The notes under the pieces are model-generated. The model worked only from the letters and a program-made list of their open reading frames with translations, was not told the DNA's origin and did not search any database. A stretch of 51,648 bases of DNA from Opitutia bacterium Tous-C4FEB (GTDB lineage: Bacteria; Verrucomicrobiota; Verrucomicrobiia; Opitutales; Opitutaceae): assembly GCA_002304445.1 (NCBI GenBank), contig NEVA01000024.1, positions 1-51,648 on the forward strand, written 5' to 3'. This document shows, one piece after another, positions 8,473 through 16,926 of the stretch (position 1 is the first letter of the stretch; each line of letters opens with the position of its first letter). Position numbers and translations under genes: made by a program.

Positions 8473-9522
8473 ATGGGCATGATCTACGAAAAACTTTTCC
8501 GGCCGGTATTGTTCCGGCAGGATTCGGAACGGGCGCATGAGCACGGAGTGGATGCGATGGCGCTGTTGGCGAAACTCGCGCCGCTGCGGCGGGCGCTGGA
8601 GCTTTACTCGCGTTTGGATGCGGGGCGGTTCCGGCCCGTGAAGGTCTTCGGCCTCGAATTTCCAAATCGGGTCGGCTTGGCGGCTGGTTTCGACAAAAAC
8701 GCCCGGGCTTGGACGGCGGCGGCGGCGATGGGATTTGGTCATGTCGAAATCGGCACCGTTACCGCGCTCGCCCAGGACGGAAATCCGAAGCCCCGAATGT
8801 TCCGATATCCGGCCGAGGAAGCCGTGATCAACCGGATGGGTTTCAACAACGAAGGCTCGGTGGCGGTGGCGGCGCGCCTTGCTGGACAGCCGGGGCGGGG
8901 AGCGAGGACGATCCCGCTGGGAGTAAATCTGGGCAAGTCGAAGGTCGCGGATATCGACCGGGCGACGGAAGATTATTTGGCGAGCTTCGCGAGATTGGCG
9001 GACTTCGCGGACTATTTGGTGCTAAACGTATCAAGTCCGAACACGCCGGGTCTGCGCCAGCTGCAGGACGAGTCGAGACTCCGTGAACTGTTGGGCGCCA
9101 TCACGGCGGCGAACCGGGCGAGGTCGATGCGGGTGCCGGTGCTTTTGAAGATCGCGCCGGATCTGACTTGGCCGCAGGTCGACGCGGTGCTGGGCGTGAT
9201 CGACGAATTTCGCCTCGACGGCGTGATCGCGACGAACACGACGCTGGCCCGGCCGGGAATTTTCGCGTCGGTGAACGAAGCGGGCGGTCTCAGCGGTGCG
9301 CCCGTGCGCCGACGCTCGACGCAACTCGTGAGCTACATTTCGAAAAAGACGGAGGGGAAATTGCCGATCATCGGGGTGGGCGGGATCACGGATGTGATCG
9401 GAGCGGCGGAGAAGCTCGATGCGGGCGCTGCACTTGTGCAGGTGTATACGGGAATGATTTACCGCGGGCCGTTCTTCGCGGCGGAGTTGGCGCACGGGGT
9501 ATCGGCCCGGGACGCGCGTTGA
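8473..9522 (+). CDS. pyrD: Dihydroorotate dehydrogenase (quinone), class 2
   Basis: Oxidises dihydroorotate to orotate with FMN, passing electrons to quinone at the inner membrane; fourth step of UMP synthesis. 349 residues from ATG 8473 (a second ATG at 8479 is possible). The N-terminal amphipathic segment of about 50 residues marks the membrane-bound class 2 type. Motifs: GLAAGFDKN (68-76), LGVNLGKSK for FMN and substrate binding, NVSSPNTPGLR with the catalytic base Ser188, and GVGGITD and YTGMIYRGP near the C-terminus for phosphate binding. It stands alone between divergent genes and away from the pyrRBC cluster at 15.5-18.4 kb. Confidence 0.97.
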   Translation: MGMIYEKLFRPVLFRQDSERAHEHGVDAMALLAKLAPLRRALELYSRLDAGRFRPVKVFGLEFPNRVGLAAGFDKNARAWTAAAAMGFGHVEIGTVTALAQDGNPKPRMFRYPAEEAVINRMGFNNEGSVAVAARLAGQPGRGARTIPLGVNLGKSKVADIDRATEDYLASFARLADFADYLVLNVSSPNTPGLRQLQDESRLRELLGAITAANRARSMRVPVLLKIAPDLTWPQVDAVLGVIDEFRLDGVIATNTTLARPGIFASVNEAGGLSGAPVRRRSTQLVSYISKKTEGKLPIIGVGGITDVIGAAEKLDAGAALVQVYTGMIYRGPFFAAELAHGVSARDAR

Positions 9523-9631
9523 GTGGGTCACGCGGAACCGGTCGGCAGCGCGGGGTGACCGAAACTGGGCGTAGGTCTGTTGCCGACGATTTCGAAACTT
9601 GGTCGGGGCGCCCGGGCCACGCCGAACTCCG

Positions 9632-10570
9632 TCAGATCGACCAGTCTTCGGGGCTTGGGGCGGGAGGCTTGGACGAAATGAGCGCAGCTTCCAGTTTGCG
9701 GCGGGGGCGAATGACCACGTTGTCGCCCTTCTGTTGAACGATGCTGTGCGCGGGCACGGATTGGAGGAGCCAGACGTTGCCGCCGATAATGCTGTGCGCT
9801 CCGATGCGCGTGTCGCCCCCGAGAATGGTGGCGTGGGCATAGATGGTGACGTGATCCTCGATGTCGGGATGACGTTTCACGCCCTTGATCGGGTGGCCGT
9901 CGTTGTCGACCTCGAAGGATTTCGCGCCAAGGGTGACGCCTTGGTAGATTTTGACGTGGCTGCCGATGGTGCAGGACTCGCCGATGACGACGCCGGTGGC
10001 GTGGTCGATAAAGAAGTGAGGACCGATGCGGGCTCCCGGATGAATGTCGGTGCCGGTGCGTTCGTGGGCATACTCGGTCAACATGCGCGGCAGAAGGGGC
10101 ACGCCGAGCGTGTAGAGCACGTGGGCGATGCGCTGGAGTGAGATCGCCAGCACGCAGGGGTAAGCCAGAATGATCTCCTCGACGCTGCGGGCTGCGGGGT
10201 CCCCTTGATAGGCGGCGGTGACGTCGGTCTGGATAATGCGCCGCAATTCCGGGAGTCGCTCGAGGACCTGCGCGGTAAGTGCCCGGGCGGACGCGGCAGG
10301 ATCCGGTGCGCGGGCGAAGCGCAGGCATTTTTCCACCTCGGCGTTGAGACGAAGGTCGATGCCGGCGAGGAGGCGGCCGACATGGGCGGGCACGGCGTTT
10401 TTTTCCAAAGCCACGGCTTCGAAATAGCCGGGAAAAAGCAGGTGCATGCAGTCGCGCGCGAGGGCGTTGACCGAGTCTTGAGCGGGCAGATTTACCCCGT
10501 CGAGGTGGTTGATGCCGCCGTCGGATTCATAGGAGGCAAGGAGCGCGGCTTGGACGGCGTCGAGGGACAT
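9632..10570 (-). CDS. cysE: Serine O-acetyltransferase (long EpsC-like subfamily)
   Basis: Transfers acetyl from acetyl-CoA to serine, the first step of cysteine synthesis; cytosolic. 312 residues. The N-terminal half is helical (about 1-165). The C-terminal half is a left-handed hexapeptide-repeat beta-helix: DIHPGARIG, FFIDHATGVVIGE (holding the catalytic Asp/His pair), VKIYQGVTLGA, DHVTIYAHATILGG, HSIIGGNVWL. The length and the N-terminal region fit the long SAT branch often called EpsC. No sulfur-pathway neighbour is present. A 26-bp palindrome sits 19 bases upstream of the start (10590-10615) and may be an operator. No Shine-Dalgarno is obvious. Confidence 0.93.
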   Translation of the reverse strand: MSLDAVQAALLASYESDGGINHLDGVNLPAQDSVNALARDCMHLLFPGYFEAVALEKNAVPAHVGRLLAGIDLRLNAEVEKCLRFARAPDPAASARALTAQVLERLPELRRIIQTDVTAAYQGDPAARSVEEIILAYPCVLAISLQRIAHVLYTLGVPLLPRMLTEYAHERTGTDIHPGARIGPHFFIDHATGVVIGESCTIGSHVKIYQGVTLGAKSFEVDNDGHPIKGVKRHPDIEDHVTIYAHATILGGDTRIGAHSIIGGNVWLLQSVPAHSIVQQKGDNVVIRPRRKLEAALISSKPPAPSPEDWSI

Positions 10571-10589
10571 GGCTTCGGAACGCGGAGAG

Positions 10590-10615
10590 TTTGACCGTGC
10601 TCCACTACGGTCAAA
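10590..10615. promoter_or_regulatory. Operator-like inverted repeat upstream of cysE
   Basis: Perfect 9-bp inverted repeat TTTGACCGT / ACGGTCAAA separated by 8 bases. It lies between the divergent cysE (start 10570) and tRNA-Leu (10696). The symmetry and spacing resemble a dimeric regulator site. It could equally form a hairpin in the cysE leader. The regulator is unknown. Confidence 0.55.
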
Positions 10616-10695
10616 GCCAATTTCGGCGTTTTCGTTTTCGGGGCTTTACAAGGCGGAGGCGATTTCACTTATTCCGCCTTCCTCTGTTCATTTTT

Positions 10696-10780
10696 GCTCG
10701 GGTGGTGGAATTGGTAGACACACACGTTTGAGGGGCGTGTGCCGTAAGGCGTGCAGGTTCGAGTCCTGTCCCGAGCACCA
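10696..10780 (+). tRNA. tRNA-Leu (anticodon GAG)
   Basis: Cloverleaf with 7-bp acceptor GCTCGGG/CCCGAGC, discriminator A and an encoded CCA end. Anticodon stem CACGT/GCGTG with loop TTGAGGG gives anticodon GAG (10730-10732). A long type II variable arm (GCCGTAAGGC) and T-loop GTTCGAGTC follow. It closely resembles the E. coli Leu-GAG tRNA. It reads Leu CUU/CUC codons. Confidence 0.96.
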
Positions 10781-10935
10781 TTTTAGGCGACAGGGAAACG
10801 AATTAAGGAAGTAGTGAATCCCCTCGGAAACCGCTTGCCTCTGTCGAGAGCGGGATTGGACTCTGGTTCGCGCGGGCAATCGCCTTCGCACTACCAAGAT
10901 CACCCTCGTGGGTTAACCACCCGCTTTTCGACACC

Positions 10936-12852
10936 ATGGACGACAACGCTCCCCAAGAGAAATCCCCGCCCGCAGACTTGAATAAAATCGATCTGAGCCA
11001 ATTGAGCGGCTTCAGCTTCGGCACCTCGTGGGTGCAGGACAAATCGACTCCAAATGAGCGGCGCAGCCGTGAGGGTGGCGACGACCGGCCGAGGCGTGAT
11101 GCCGGCGGTGCACCGGATAGGCGTGACCGTCGTGGGTTTAGCCGTCCGGCCGGTGGCCCGGGACCAGGCGGGCCAGCAGGCCCAAGCGGCGGCGCACCAG
11201 AACGTCGGGAGTTTTCCGGCGAACGTCCCTCATTTCCCCGCGAAGGCGGCGGTGAGTTTCGTGGGGCTCCGCGGCGTGATTTTCAAGGCGGCCAAGGTGG
11301 CGGCGGAGGCGATCGGGGCGAGCGTTTTGGCGGACGTGGCCAACCGGTTGATCGCGGCCCCTACGATAGTCCCTGGTTCTCCGCGACGTTTTATCCGGAG
11401 GACACAAGCTTCAGCACGTTGGTGCAGACTATTCGCAAGTCATTCCGGACCTTCGAGCTCTTTGAAGTTGCGCGCACGGTAGTGGCGAAAGTGGACCGGT
11501 TTGTCGTGGTGCTCGCGCGCAGGCCAAACGGCGAGAGCGGCGCGCCTGATTCTTCGGGGCGTTCGGCTCCGGCAGGCTTTTATGTGTCGGTGCCGGATGG
11601 ACTGCCGTTCGAGACCGAAGAGGCGGCCTTGAACCATGTGTTGACGAAGCATCTCGGCCTGTTTTTCGACAGCGCTGAAGTCACCATTGATCCGCCCAAG
11701 GGTAATTTCCAAGTCGTCAACCGCTGCGGTGTGACGGGCGAGTTGATCGGGCCGCCCAACTTCCATCGCTACAATCAACTCGTGCAGCAACATTACGCGG
11801 CGCGGGTGGACCGGATGCCGTTTGAGGCATTCAAGTCCCGGATCGAGAGCGTGCGTGAACCGGAGGCGATTCAGGCGTGGCTCGACAAGATGAAGAAGAC
11901 CACCCGCTACACGTGGAAGACGGCAGCCCCGGTGGTCGCGTCGGCGGCTGCGGAGTCCGCTGAGTCGGCGCCAGCGTCTGGGGACGTGGCCCCGGCCGAG
12001 ACGGCTGTTTCTGCTTCGGCAGACGTGCCGGTTGAAACGGCTCCCGTCGTGTCGTTCGATTCTTTTGACGATGCGAAGGCTCACTTGTTGGCGACGGCGA
12101 AGGATAAAGTCATTCGCCCGGTCGAGCAGGCGCGTCTGCATGGCAAAAACCTCGAGTTGCTGCCGCCGGGCGAAATCCGGGCGGCGATCGAAGGAGCGCT
12201 CGAGCGTCAACGCCGCTTCCCCCTTGATACGGCGAATGCGTTGCGCGGCCGGCTACGGCGCGAGCATCTGACGATCTTCAAGAAAGGCTCGAAGGGCGTG
12301 AGCTATGTGTGCGCCGTGAAGCGGAAATTCCGGGTGCCCGGCCAAGTGTTCTCGGACAGCATCGGTGCGCTGATTTCGTTCATCGAAATGCATCCGATGG
12401 TAAAGGTGAGCGAGCTCGGGAAGAAATTCCTCAACGTCCAAGCTCCCCCGTCGCCCGTCGAGGGACAGCCCGCGGTCGAGCACGTGCTGACACCCGAACA
12501 ACGCGAGAAGCTTTCGAAGATGCAGAGCGATCTGCCTTGGCTCGTGCGCGAAGGCTACGTCACGGAATTCATCGACGGCGCGCTCTACGCGCCGCTGGCG
12601 ATGGCCGAGTCGAAAAAACGCGAGGTGGAAGCCTCCGAGCATGATCCCGAAAACTTTCCGGATGCTCCCGCGCCGGCAGCGCGCGAAGCGGCCAAGGCGC
12701 CCGTTGCGCCGGTTCCTACTGAGCTTTCGGTACCGGAAGCCGAAGTGATCGAACCGACCCCGGCGCCTGCCGAGGTTGCGCCGACGGCCGAGGCGTCGCC
12801 CGCGGCGGAGGAAACTCCGAAGTCCGAGCCGCCGTCGGCTCCCGCGGTCTGA
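10936..12852 (+). CDS. Large unknown protein with Arg/Gly-rich N-terminal region
   Basis: 638 residues from ATG 10936; no family recognised. A short conserved-looking start (DLSQLSGFSFGTSWV, about 20-34) is followed by a low-complexity stretch of Arg, Gly, Pro and Asp with many RG/RGG-like steps (about 45-140). Two globular parts follow, about 145-330 (starting YDSPWFSATFYPED) and 375-560 (starting SFDSFDDAKAHLL, containing LPPGEIRAAIEGAL and YVCAVKRKFRVPG). They are linked and closed by Ala/Pro/Glu-rich disordered stretches. RGG regions in other proteins bind RNA, so an RNA-associated role is conceivable but unproven. No signal peptide or membrane helix. It starts 155 bases after tRNA-Leu. 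Confidence 0.85.
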   Translation: MDDNAPQEKSPPADLNKIDLSQLSGFSFGTSWVQDKSTPNERRSREGGDDRPRRDAGGAPDRRDRRGFSRPAGGPGPGGPAGPSGGAPERREFSGERPSFPREGGGEFRGAPRRDFQGGQGGGGGDRGERFGGRGQPVDRGPYDSPWFSATFYPEDTSFSTLVQTIRKSFRTFELFEVARTVVAKVDRFVVVLARRPNGESGAPDSSGRSAPAGFYVSVPDGLPFETEEAALNHVLTKHLGLFFDSAEVTIDPPKGNFQVVNRCGVTGELIGPPNFHRYNQLVQQHYAARVDRMPFEAFKSRIESVREPEAIQAWLDKMKKTTRYTWKTAAPVVASAAAESAESAPASGDVAPAETAVSASADVPVETAPVVSFDSFDDAKAHLLATAKDKVIRPVEQARLHGKNLELLPPGEIRAAIEGALERQRRFPLDTANALRGRLRREHLTIFKKGSKGVSYVCAVKRKFRVPGQVFSDSIGALISFIEMHPMVKVSELGKKFLNVQAPPSPVEGQPAVEHVLTPEQREKLSKMQSDLPWLVREGYVTEFIDGALYAPLAMAESKKREVEASEHDPENFPDAPAPAAREAAKAPVAPVPTELSVPEAEVIEPTPAPAEVAPTAEASPAAEETPKSEPPSAPAV

Positions 12853-13186
12853 TTGAAGTGAGCGGCAGCACGGAGTGTTTCCGGGCTGCCGCGGGATCGG
12901 GTCACGCGGCAGTAGGCGCTACCTGCATGAACGCAGTCCGATCCCAGCCGCGATGGGTGTAGGTGGCGTGAGTTGAGTTGCAACGGGCTTGAAGCTCGCG
13001 GCAGCTCCGGCGCCGAGCATCCTCAGCGGTCAACCGTGATTGGCGGAAGCGTGTCGTCGTCGGCGATTCTGGCGGCGTAGACCTGCCTGCAGGTTGCGCT
13101 GCGCGGGTCGGAGATGGCGACGTGACTCGTGATCCAGTGCAACACCTTCGACTGCCTTGTCCGGGCCCGAAGTGCCGTCGCGCTGA
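12853..13186. other. Intergenic gap of about 330 bases, no gene recognised
   Basis: Between the convergent 638-residue protein gene and tsaE. It holds a hairpin with 8-bp arms (12862-12869 with 12885-12892) but no T run, so it is at most a weak terminator. A minus-strand open frame crosses 13023-13301 but mostly shadows tsaE and shows no family similarity. Confidence 0.6.
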
Positions 13187-13621
13187 TCAGCGGAGGCGAA
13201 TTGTGTGGCGCTCGCCGGACGTGATGCCGAGGTCGAGGTGGAGCGCGTCGGAGGGCAGCCAGTCGGCGATTTTCTCCGGCCACTCGACGGCGAGGCACCA
13301 CGGCGGATTGAGAAAATCCTCGATGAGGAGCGACTCGATCTGCGCCGCGGTTTCGAGGCGGTAAGCGTCGAGGTGGACGAGCGTGCGGCCGGAGCCGCGA
13401 TGCACGTTGTAGATGTTGAACGTGGGGCTCGTGACGGTCCCGGTCAGGCCAAGTCCGCGGGCGAGACCTTGCACAAAGGTGGTCTTGCCGACGCCAAGGT
13501 CCCCGTGCAGCGCGAGAGTGCAGGTCGCGGGCAGGGCGGCGGCGAACTCCGCAGCGAGGGTTTGCGATTCCTCGGCGGATGTCGTCGTCGCGCCGGCGCG
13601 GAGTTTATCGAAGATGTTCAT
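13187..13621 (-). CDS. tsaE: tRNA threonylcarbamoyladenosine biosynthesis ATPase TsaE
   Basis: ATPase partner of TsaB/TsaD in making t6A37 on ANN-decoding tRNAs. 144 residues, normal for the family. Walker A GDLGVGKTTFVQG (about 40-52), then TSPTFNIYNVH, HLDAYRL and the C-terminal VEWPEKI, all in the family order. The gene overlaps the 3' end of thiL by 17 bases, so the two are probably translationally coupled; it is the last gene of the minus-strand run. A good match throughout. Confidence 0.95.
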   Translation of the reverse strand: MNIFDKLRAGATTTSAEESQTLAAEFAAALPATCTLALHGDLGVGKTTFVQGLARGLGLTGTVTSPTFNIYNVHRGSGRTLVHLDAYRLETAAQIESLLIEDFLNPPWCLAVEWPEKIADWLPSDALHLDLGITSGERHTIRLR

Positions 13622-14534
13622 AGCCGGAAAAATCTTCGAGCCGAACGGCGGAGGGGGAAAGCGCGTTTGAACGGGCGAAGTGGCCGATATTCGTCAGGCG
13701 CGTGCGGGGAAAGCGGCGGTGCCACGCGCGGGCAAAGGCTGCGGCATCGGTGTGAGCCGCGAGGGCGAAGACGAGTTCGTAGTCCTCGCCGTCGGTAAGC
13801 GCGGCGCGAAGGTCGGCCCCGCGGCGGAGAGGCAACGCTCCGGGCTCAAGGGAGGGCTTCGCGTGAGGCGGGGTGAGGGCGCCGAGGTCTTTGGCCAAGC
13901 CGTCGCTGACGTCCATCATGGCGCGGACTTCGGGGCGGCCGGCGAGCCACGCGCCCTCGGCCAGACGCGGGTGGAACGCGAAGTGATGGCCCGAGGCGAG
14001 GCTGCGGCCGAGGACTCCGGTCACATAAATCGAGTCGCCGATGCGGGCGCCTGTGCGGGTAACGACCCGGGGGCCGGCTGCGGCCCCGAGGAGAGTAAGA
14101 CTGGCCGCGAGGACGCCGTCGGCTTGGGCGATGTCTCCGCCGACGATGGGAACGCGGTAGCGGCGGGCGCAGGTGGCGAGCCCGCGGTAAAATTGCTCGA
14201 GCCAAGGGAGGGAGGTGTGCGGGTCCAACGTGAGCGCGAGGACGGCGGCCGAGGGACAGCCGCCCATAGCAGCGAGGTCGCTGAGATTGCGCTTGAGGAG
14301 CTTTGCTCCGACCGCCCGGGGCGGGACCGCGGCATCGAAGTGGCGGCCAAAGATGACGGGATCGACGGTGATGAGCTGTGGGCCGCGCGAGGCTGGCAGA
14401 ACGGCACAATCGTCGCCGATCCCGAACGGAGCACGGGGCGACGCCGCCCCGAGCCAGCGACGGATCGCCGTGATCAGTTTTGCTTCGCCGAAGGCAGTGA
14501 CGGAGTCGGCGGATTTTTTGGCGAAGGGATGCAC
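13605..14534 (-). CDS. thiL: Thiamine-monophosphate kinase
   Basis: Phosphorylates thiamine monophosphate to the active cofactor thiamine diphosphate. 309 residues, usual length. AIR-synthase-like fold motifs: GIGDDCAVL (38-46), a Mg/ATP site; VGGDIAQADG; DVSDGLAKDLG; DGEDYELVFAL near the C-terminus. The exact start is uncertain: family similarity begins around residue 14 (AFGEAKLI), and ATG 14534 is the first in frame. It overlaps tsaE at its end and starts 25 bases after the CPBP protease gene, fitting one transcript. Confidence 0.94.
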   Translation of the reverse strand: MHPFAKKSADSVTAFGEAKLITAIRRWLGAASPRAPFGIGDDCAVLPASRGPQLITVDPVIFGRHFDAAVPPRAVGAKLLKRNLSDLAAMGGCPSAAVLALTLDPHTSLPWLEQFYRGLATCARRYRVPIVGGDIAQADGVLAASLTLLGAAAGPRVVTRTGARIGDSIYVTGVLGRSLASGHHFAFHPRLAEGAWLAGRPEVRAMMDVSDGLAKDLGALTPPHAKPSLEPGALPLRRGADLRAALTDGEDYELVFALAAHTDAAAFARAWHRRFPRTRLTNIGHFARSNALSPSAVRLEDFSGYEHLR

Positions 14535-14559
14535 GGCCGAAAGAGGCGTGGCGGCGCGC

Positions 14560-15375
14560 TCAGGTGGTGACGCCGCAGAGGATGAGCACGATGGTGTTTA
14601 GGTTGAACAGGCCGTGGGCGATGATCGTGGTGCCGATGCGTCCGGTGCGCTCGTAGGCGAGGGAGAAGATGATCCCGAGCGCCACCAGCGGGGCGAAGCT
14701 GGCGAGATTGGCGTGGAGTGCGGCGAAGAGCACGCCGGGCAAGAGCAGCGCAATCCAACGCGGCGCGCGGGTGCGGGCGTAGCGAAAGATACCCCAGCGG
14801 AAGAGAAGTTCCTCGGTGATGGGTGCGATCACGGCGGCGAGCACGATCATGAAGGCGAGCAGTGCGGGGGATTTTGCGTTGGCGAAAAGGTCGATCAGAT
14901 CCTGCTTTTCGGCCTCGATTCCGCAGAGCTGTAACGCCCCTTGCCACACGAGGCTCACCACGGTGAGCACAGGCAGCGCGATCAGAAATGTGGCGAGGCC
15001 GCTGAGCGCCGGGTGCAGCGTGACTAAGGGTGGTGCGGCGGCAATGCGGCGGCGAAGAATGAGCCGGAAAACGGCGATGCCGGTGAGCATCCCGAGTTGG
15101 AACGCGCCGCCGGCAAAGATGAGGCGCTCGGTTTGATCGAGGTTGGCCGACTTGAGCAGCTGACCGGCACCGAGCTGGAACAACACTCCGCCCATCACGA
15201 CGCACCAAAGAAAGAGTAGGAAATCGCTGACTGAGATTTCCCATGCGACCAAGCGGGGCGCGGCGGTCTCGGCCCGAGCGGAGGGGCTGAGCACAAGGCG
15301 CCAGAGGAGCCAGGCGCCGCTCAGGATGAGGGCGAGCTCGATCCCGACGGCAATTTGGGCGGAGAGTTCGGACAT
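14560..15375 (-). CDS. CPBP-family intramembrane metalloprotease
   Basis: Membrane protein of 271 residues with about seven hydrophobic helices. The CPBP (Abi/CAAX-protease-like) motifs are complete: EELLFRWGIFRYAR with the two Glu and Arg, then FAALHANLASF with His, then the last HGLFNLN. In other bacteria this family processes peptides or prenylated substrates or confers self-immunity; the substrate here is unknown. It sits between pyrC and thiL on the same strand. It is separated from pyrC by 160 bases, so its link to the pyr operon is unclear. Confidence 0.9.
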   Translation of the reverse strand: MSELSAQIAVGIELALILSGAWLLWRLVLSPSARAETAAPRLVAWEISVSDFLLFLWCVVMGGVLFQLGAGQLLKSANLDQTERLIFAGGAFQLGMLTGIAVFRLILRRRIAAAPPLVTLHPALSGLATFLIALPVLTVVSLVWQGALQLCGIEAEKQDLIDLFANAKSPALLAFMIVLAAVIAPITEELLFRWGIFRYARTRAPRWIALLLPGVLFAALHANLASFAPLVALGIIFSLAYERTGRIGTTIIAHGLFNLNTIVLILCGVTT

Positions 15376-15535
15376 ACGGAACCAGTGCGGGGGAATTTAG
15401 ACCGGCGCGCAAGCGTGCGGGCCGGAGTGGCGGGAAGGGGTGGGCAAAAGTGGGCGGTACGGTGAAACTCGTGTGGGCACAACGCGATCCACCTCGGGGG
15501 GAAGGACGCCTAGGCCACGCCGGAAGCGATTTGCT

Positions 15536-16825
15536 TCAGCGGATTTTACCGTGATCGAAGACAATCTCGCCGGCGAAGACGGTGGTCTTTACGCGTCCGG
15601 TGAGCGTGGTGCCGTGCCAAGGAGAGTTGCTGGATTTGCTGAAGCCGGCTTTGGCGTCGTAGGTCCAATCTTCATCGGGATTAAAGAGGCAGAGATCGGC
15701 TTCGGCACCGGCGGCGAGCGTACCGGAAGGCAGGCCTAGCAACGCGGCGGGGCGGCGGGTGAGCAGGTCGATGACAAACGGGAGTTTGAATTTCTCCTGG
15801 CGCACCAGAATGCCGAGGGTGACCGGGAGCGCGGTCTCGAGGCCGAGGATGCCGTTGGGAGCGAAATCGAATTCCTTATCTTTCTCGTAGTCGGTGTGCG
15901 GAGCGTGGTCGGTGGCGACGATGTCGATGGTGCCATCGCGCAAGCCGGCGATGATGGCGCGGCGGTCCTCCTCGGTGCGGAGGGGCGGGTTCATCTTGAA
16001 ATGGGTGTCGTAGGTCGCGAGGGACTCGTCGGTGAGCGCGATATGGTGGGGCGTGGCCTCGGCGGTGATTTTCACTCCGCGGGCTTTTGCGCGGCGGATG
16101 ATGTCGACGGAGTGGCGCGAGGAAATGTGCTGCAGATGGATGTGCGCCCCGGTGTGTTCGGAGAGGATGGCGTTGCGGGCGACGATGAGATCTTCGGCGG
16201 CGTTGGGCCAACCGCGGAGGCCGAGCCGGGTGGACATGACGCCTTCATTCATGACGGCGCCGACCGTCATGGAGTGGTCCTGGCAGTGGTCCATGATCGG
16301 CAGGTCGAACATCTTCGCGTATTCGCAGGCGCGGCGCATGAGTTCGTTGGACTGCACGCAGTCGCCATCGTCGGTGATGGCGACGACGCCGGCGCGCTTG
16401 AGCGAACCAATGGGCGCGAGGGCCTGACCCTTCATCCCGACGGTGATACAACCGGTGGGGAGCACACGAACGACCGCGTCACGACGCACGGCGTCGTTGA
16501 TGAACTGGATGGTGCCGGCGTTATCCGCGACCGGCGAGGTATTGGGCATACATACGACGGTGGTGAAACCGCCGGCGGCGGCGGCGCGGGAGCCGGTGGC
16601 GATGGTTTCTTTGTGGGTCTGGCCGGGCTCGCGGAAGTGGACGTGGACATCGACGAGGCCCGGGCAGGCGACGAGGCCGGTCGCATCGATTTTTTTGGCG
16701 CGCTTCTTTTCTGCGGCGTTGAGGGAGTCGACGAAGAGGCCGTCGCGAATGAAGACGTCGCCGACCGCATCGCGTTTGGCGGCGGGGTCGATGACGCGGG
16801 CGTTTTGGATGTGAAGGGAAGGCAT
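15536..16825 (-). CDS. pyrC: Dihydroorotase (class I)
   Basis: Closes N-carbamoyl-aspartate to dihydroorotate, third step of UMP synthesis. 429 residues, amidohydrolase barrel. Metal and substrate motifs: VDVHVHFREPG (59-69), the MPNTSP segment, DHCQD, LQHIS, and ATDHAPHT near residue 305 with the catalytic Asp. The length and the GCITVGMKG segment fit the class I type that in some bacteria needs PyrB for activity; pyrB lies 101 bases upstream on the same strand. Intact. Confidence 0.97.
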   Translation of the reverse strand: MPSLHIQNARVIDPAAKRDAVGDVFIRDGLFVDSLNAAEKKRAKKIDATGLVACPGLVDVHVHFREPGQTHKETIATGSRAAAAGGFTTVVCMPNTSPVADNAGTIQFINDAVRRDAVVRVLPTGCITVGMKGQALAPIGSLKRAGVVAITDDGDCVQSNELMRRACEYAKMFDLPIMDHCQDHSMTVGAVMNEGVMSTRLGLRGWPNAAEDLIVARNAILSEHTGAHIHLQHISSRHSVDIIRRAKARGVKITAEATPHHIALTDESLATYDTHFKMNPPLRTEEDRRAIIAGLRDGTIDIVATDHAPHTDYEKDKEFDFAPNGILGLETALPVTLGILVRQEKFKLPFVIDLLTRRPAALLGLPSGTLAAGAEADLCLFNPDEDWTYDAKAGFSKSSNSPWHGTTLTGRVKTTVFAGEIVFDHGKIR

Positions 16826-16926
16826 CGCTGGAAGATCGTTTGCTTAATCTTTCGGGCTCCTCGTTCTCCGGTTATCGGGCTGAGGCCTGACGTAAGAGAA
16901 AACGTAAGAGGAAAGAGAAGGAGGGT

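Noticed and set aside
9526-9560. Inverted repeat GGTCAC/GTGACC between convergent pyrD and cysE as terminator
   Set aside because: 6-bp stem with a 23-base loop and no T run.
13023-13301. Minus-strand open frame overlapping the start of the tsaE 3' end
   Set aside because: Different frame from tsaE, mostly overlapping it, with no family similarity in the non-overlapping part.
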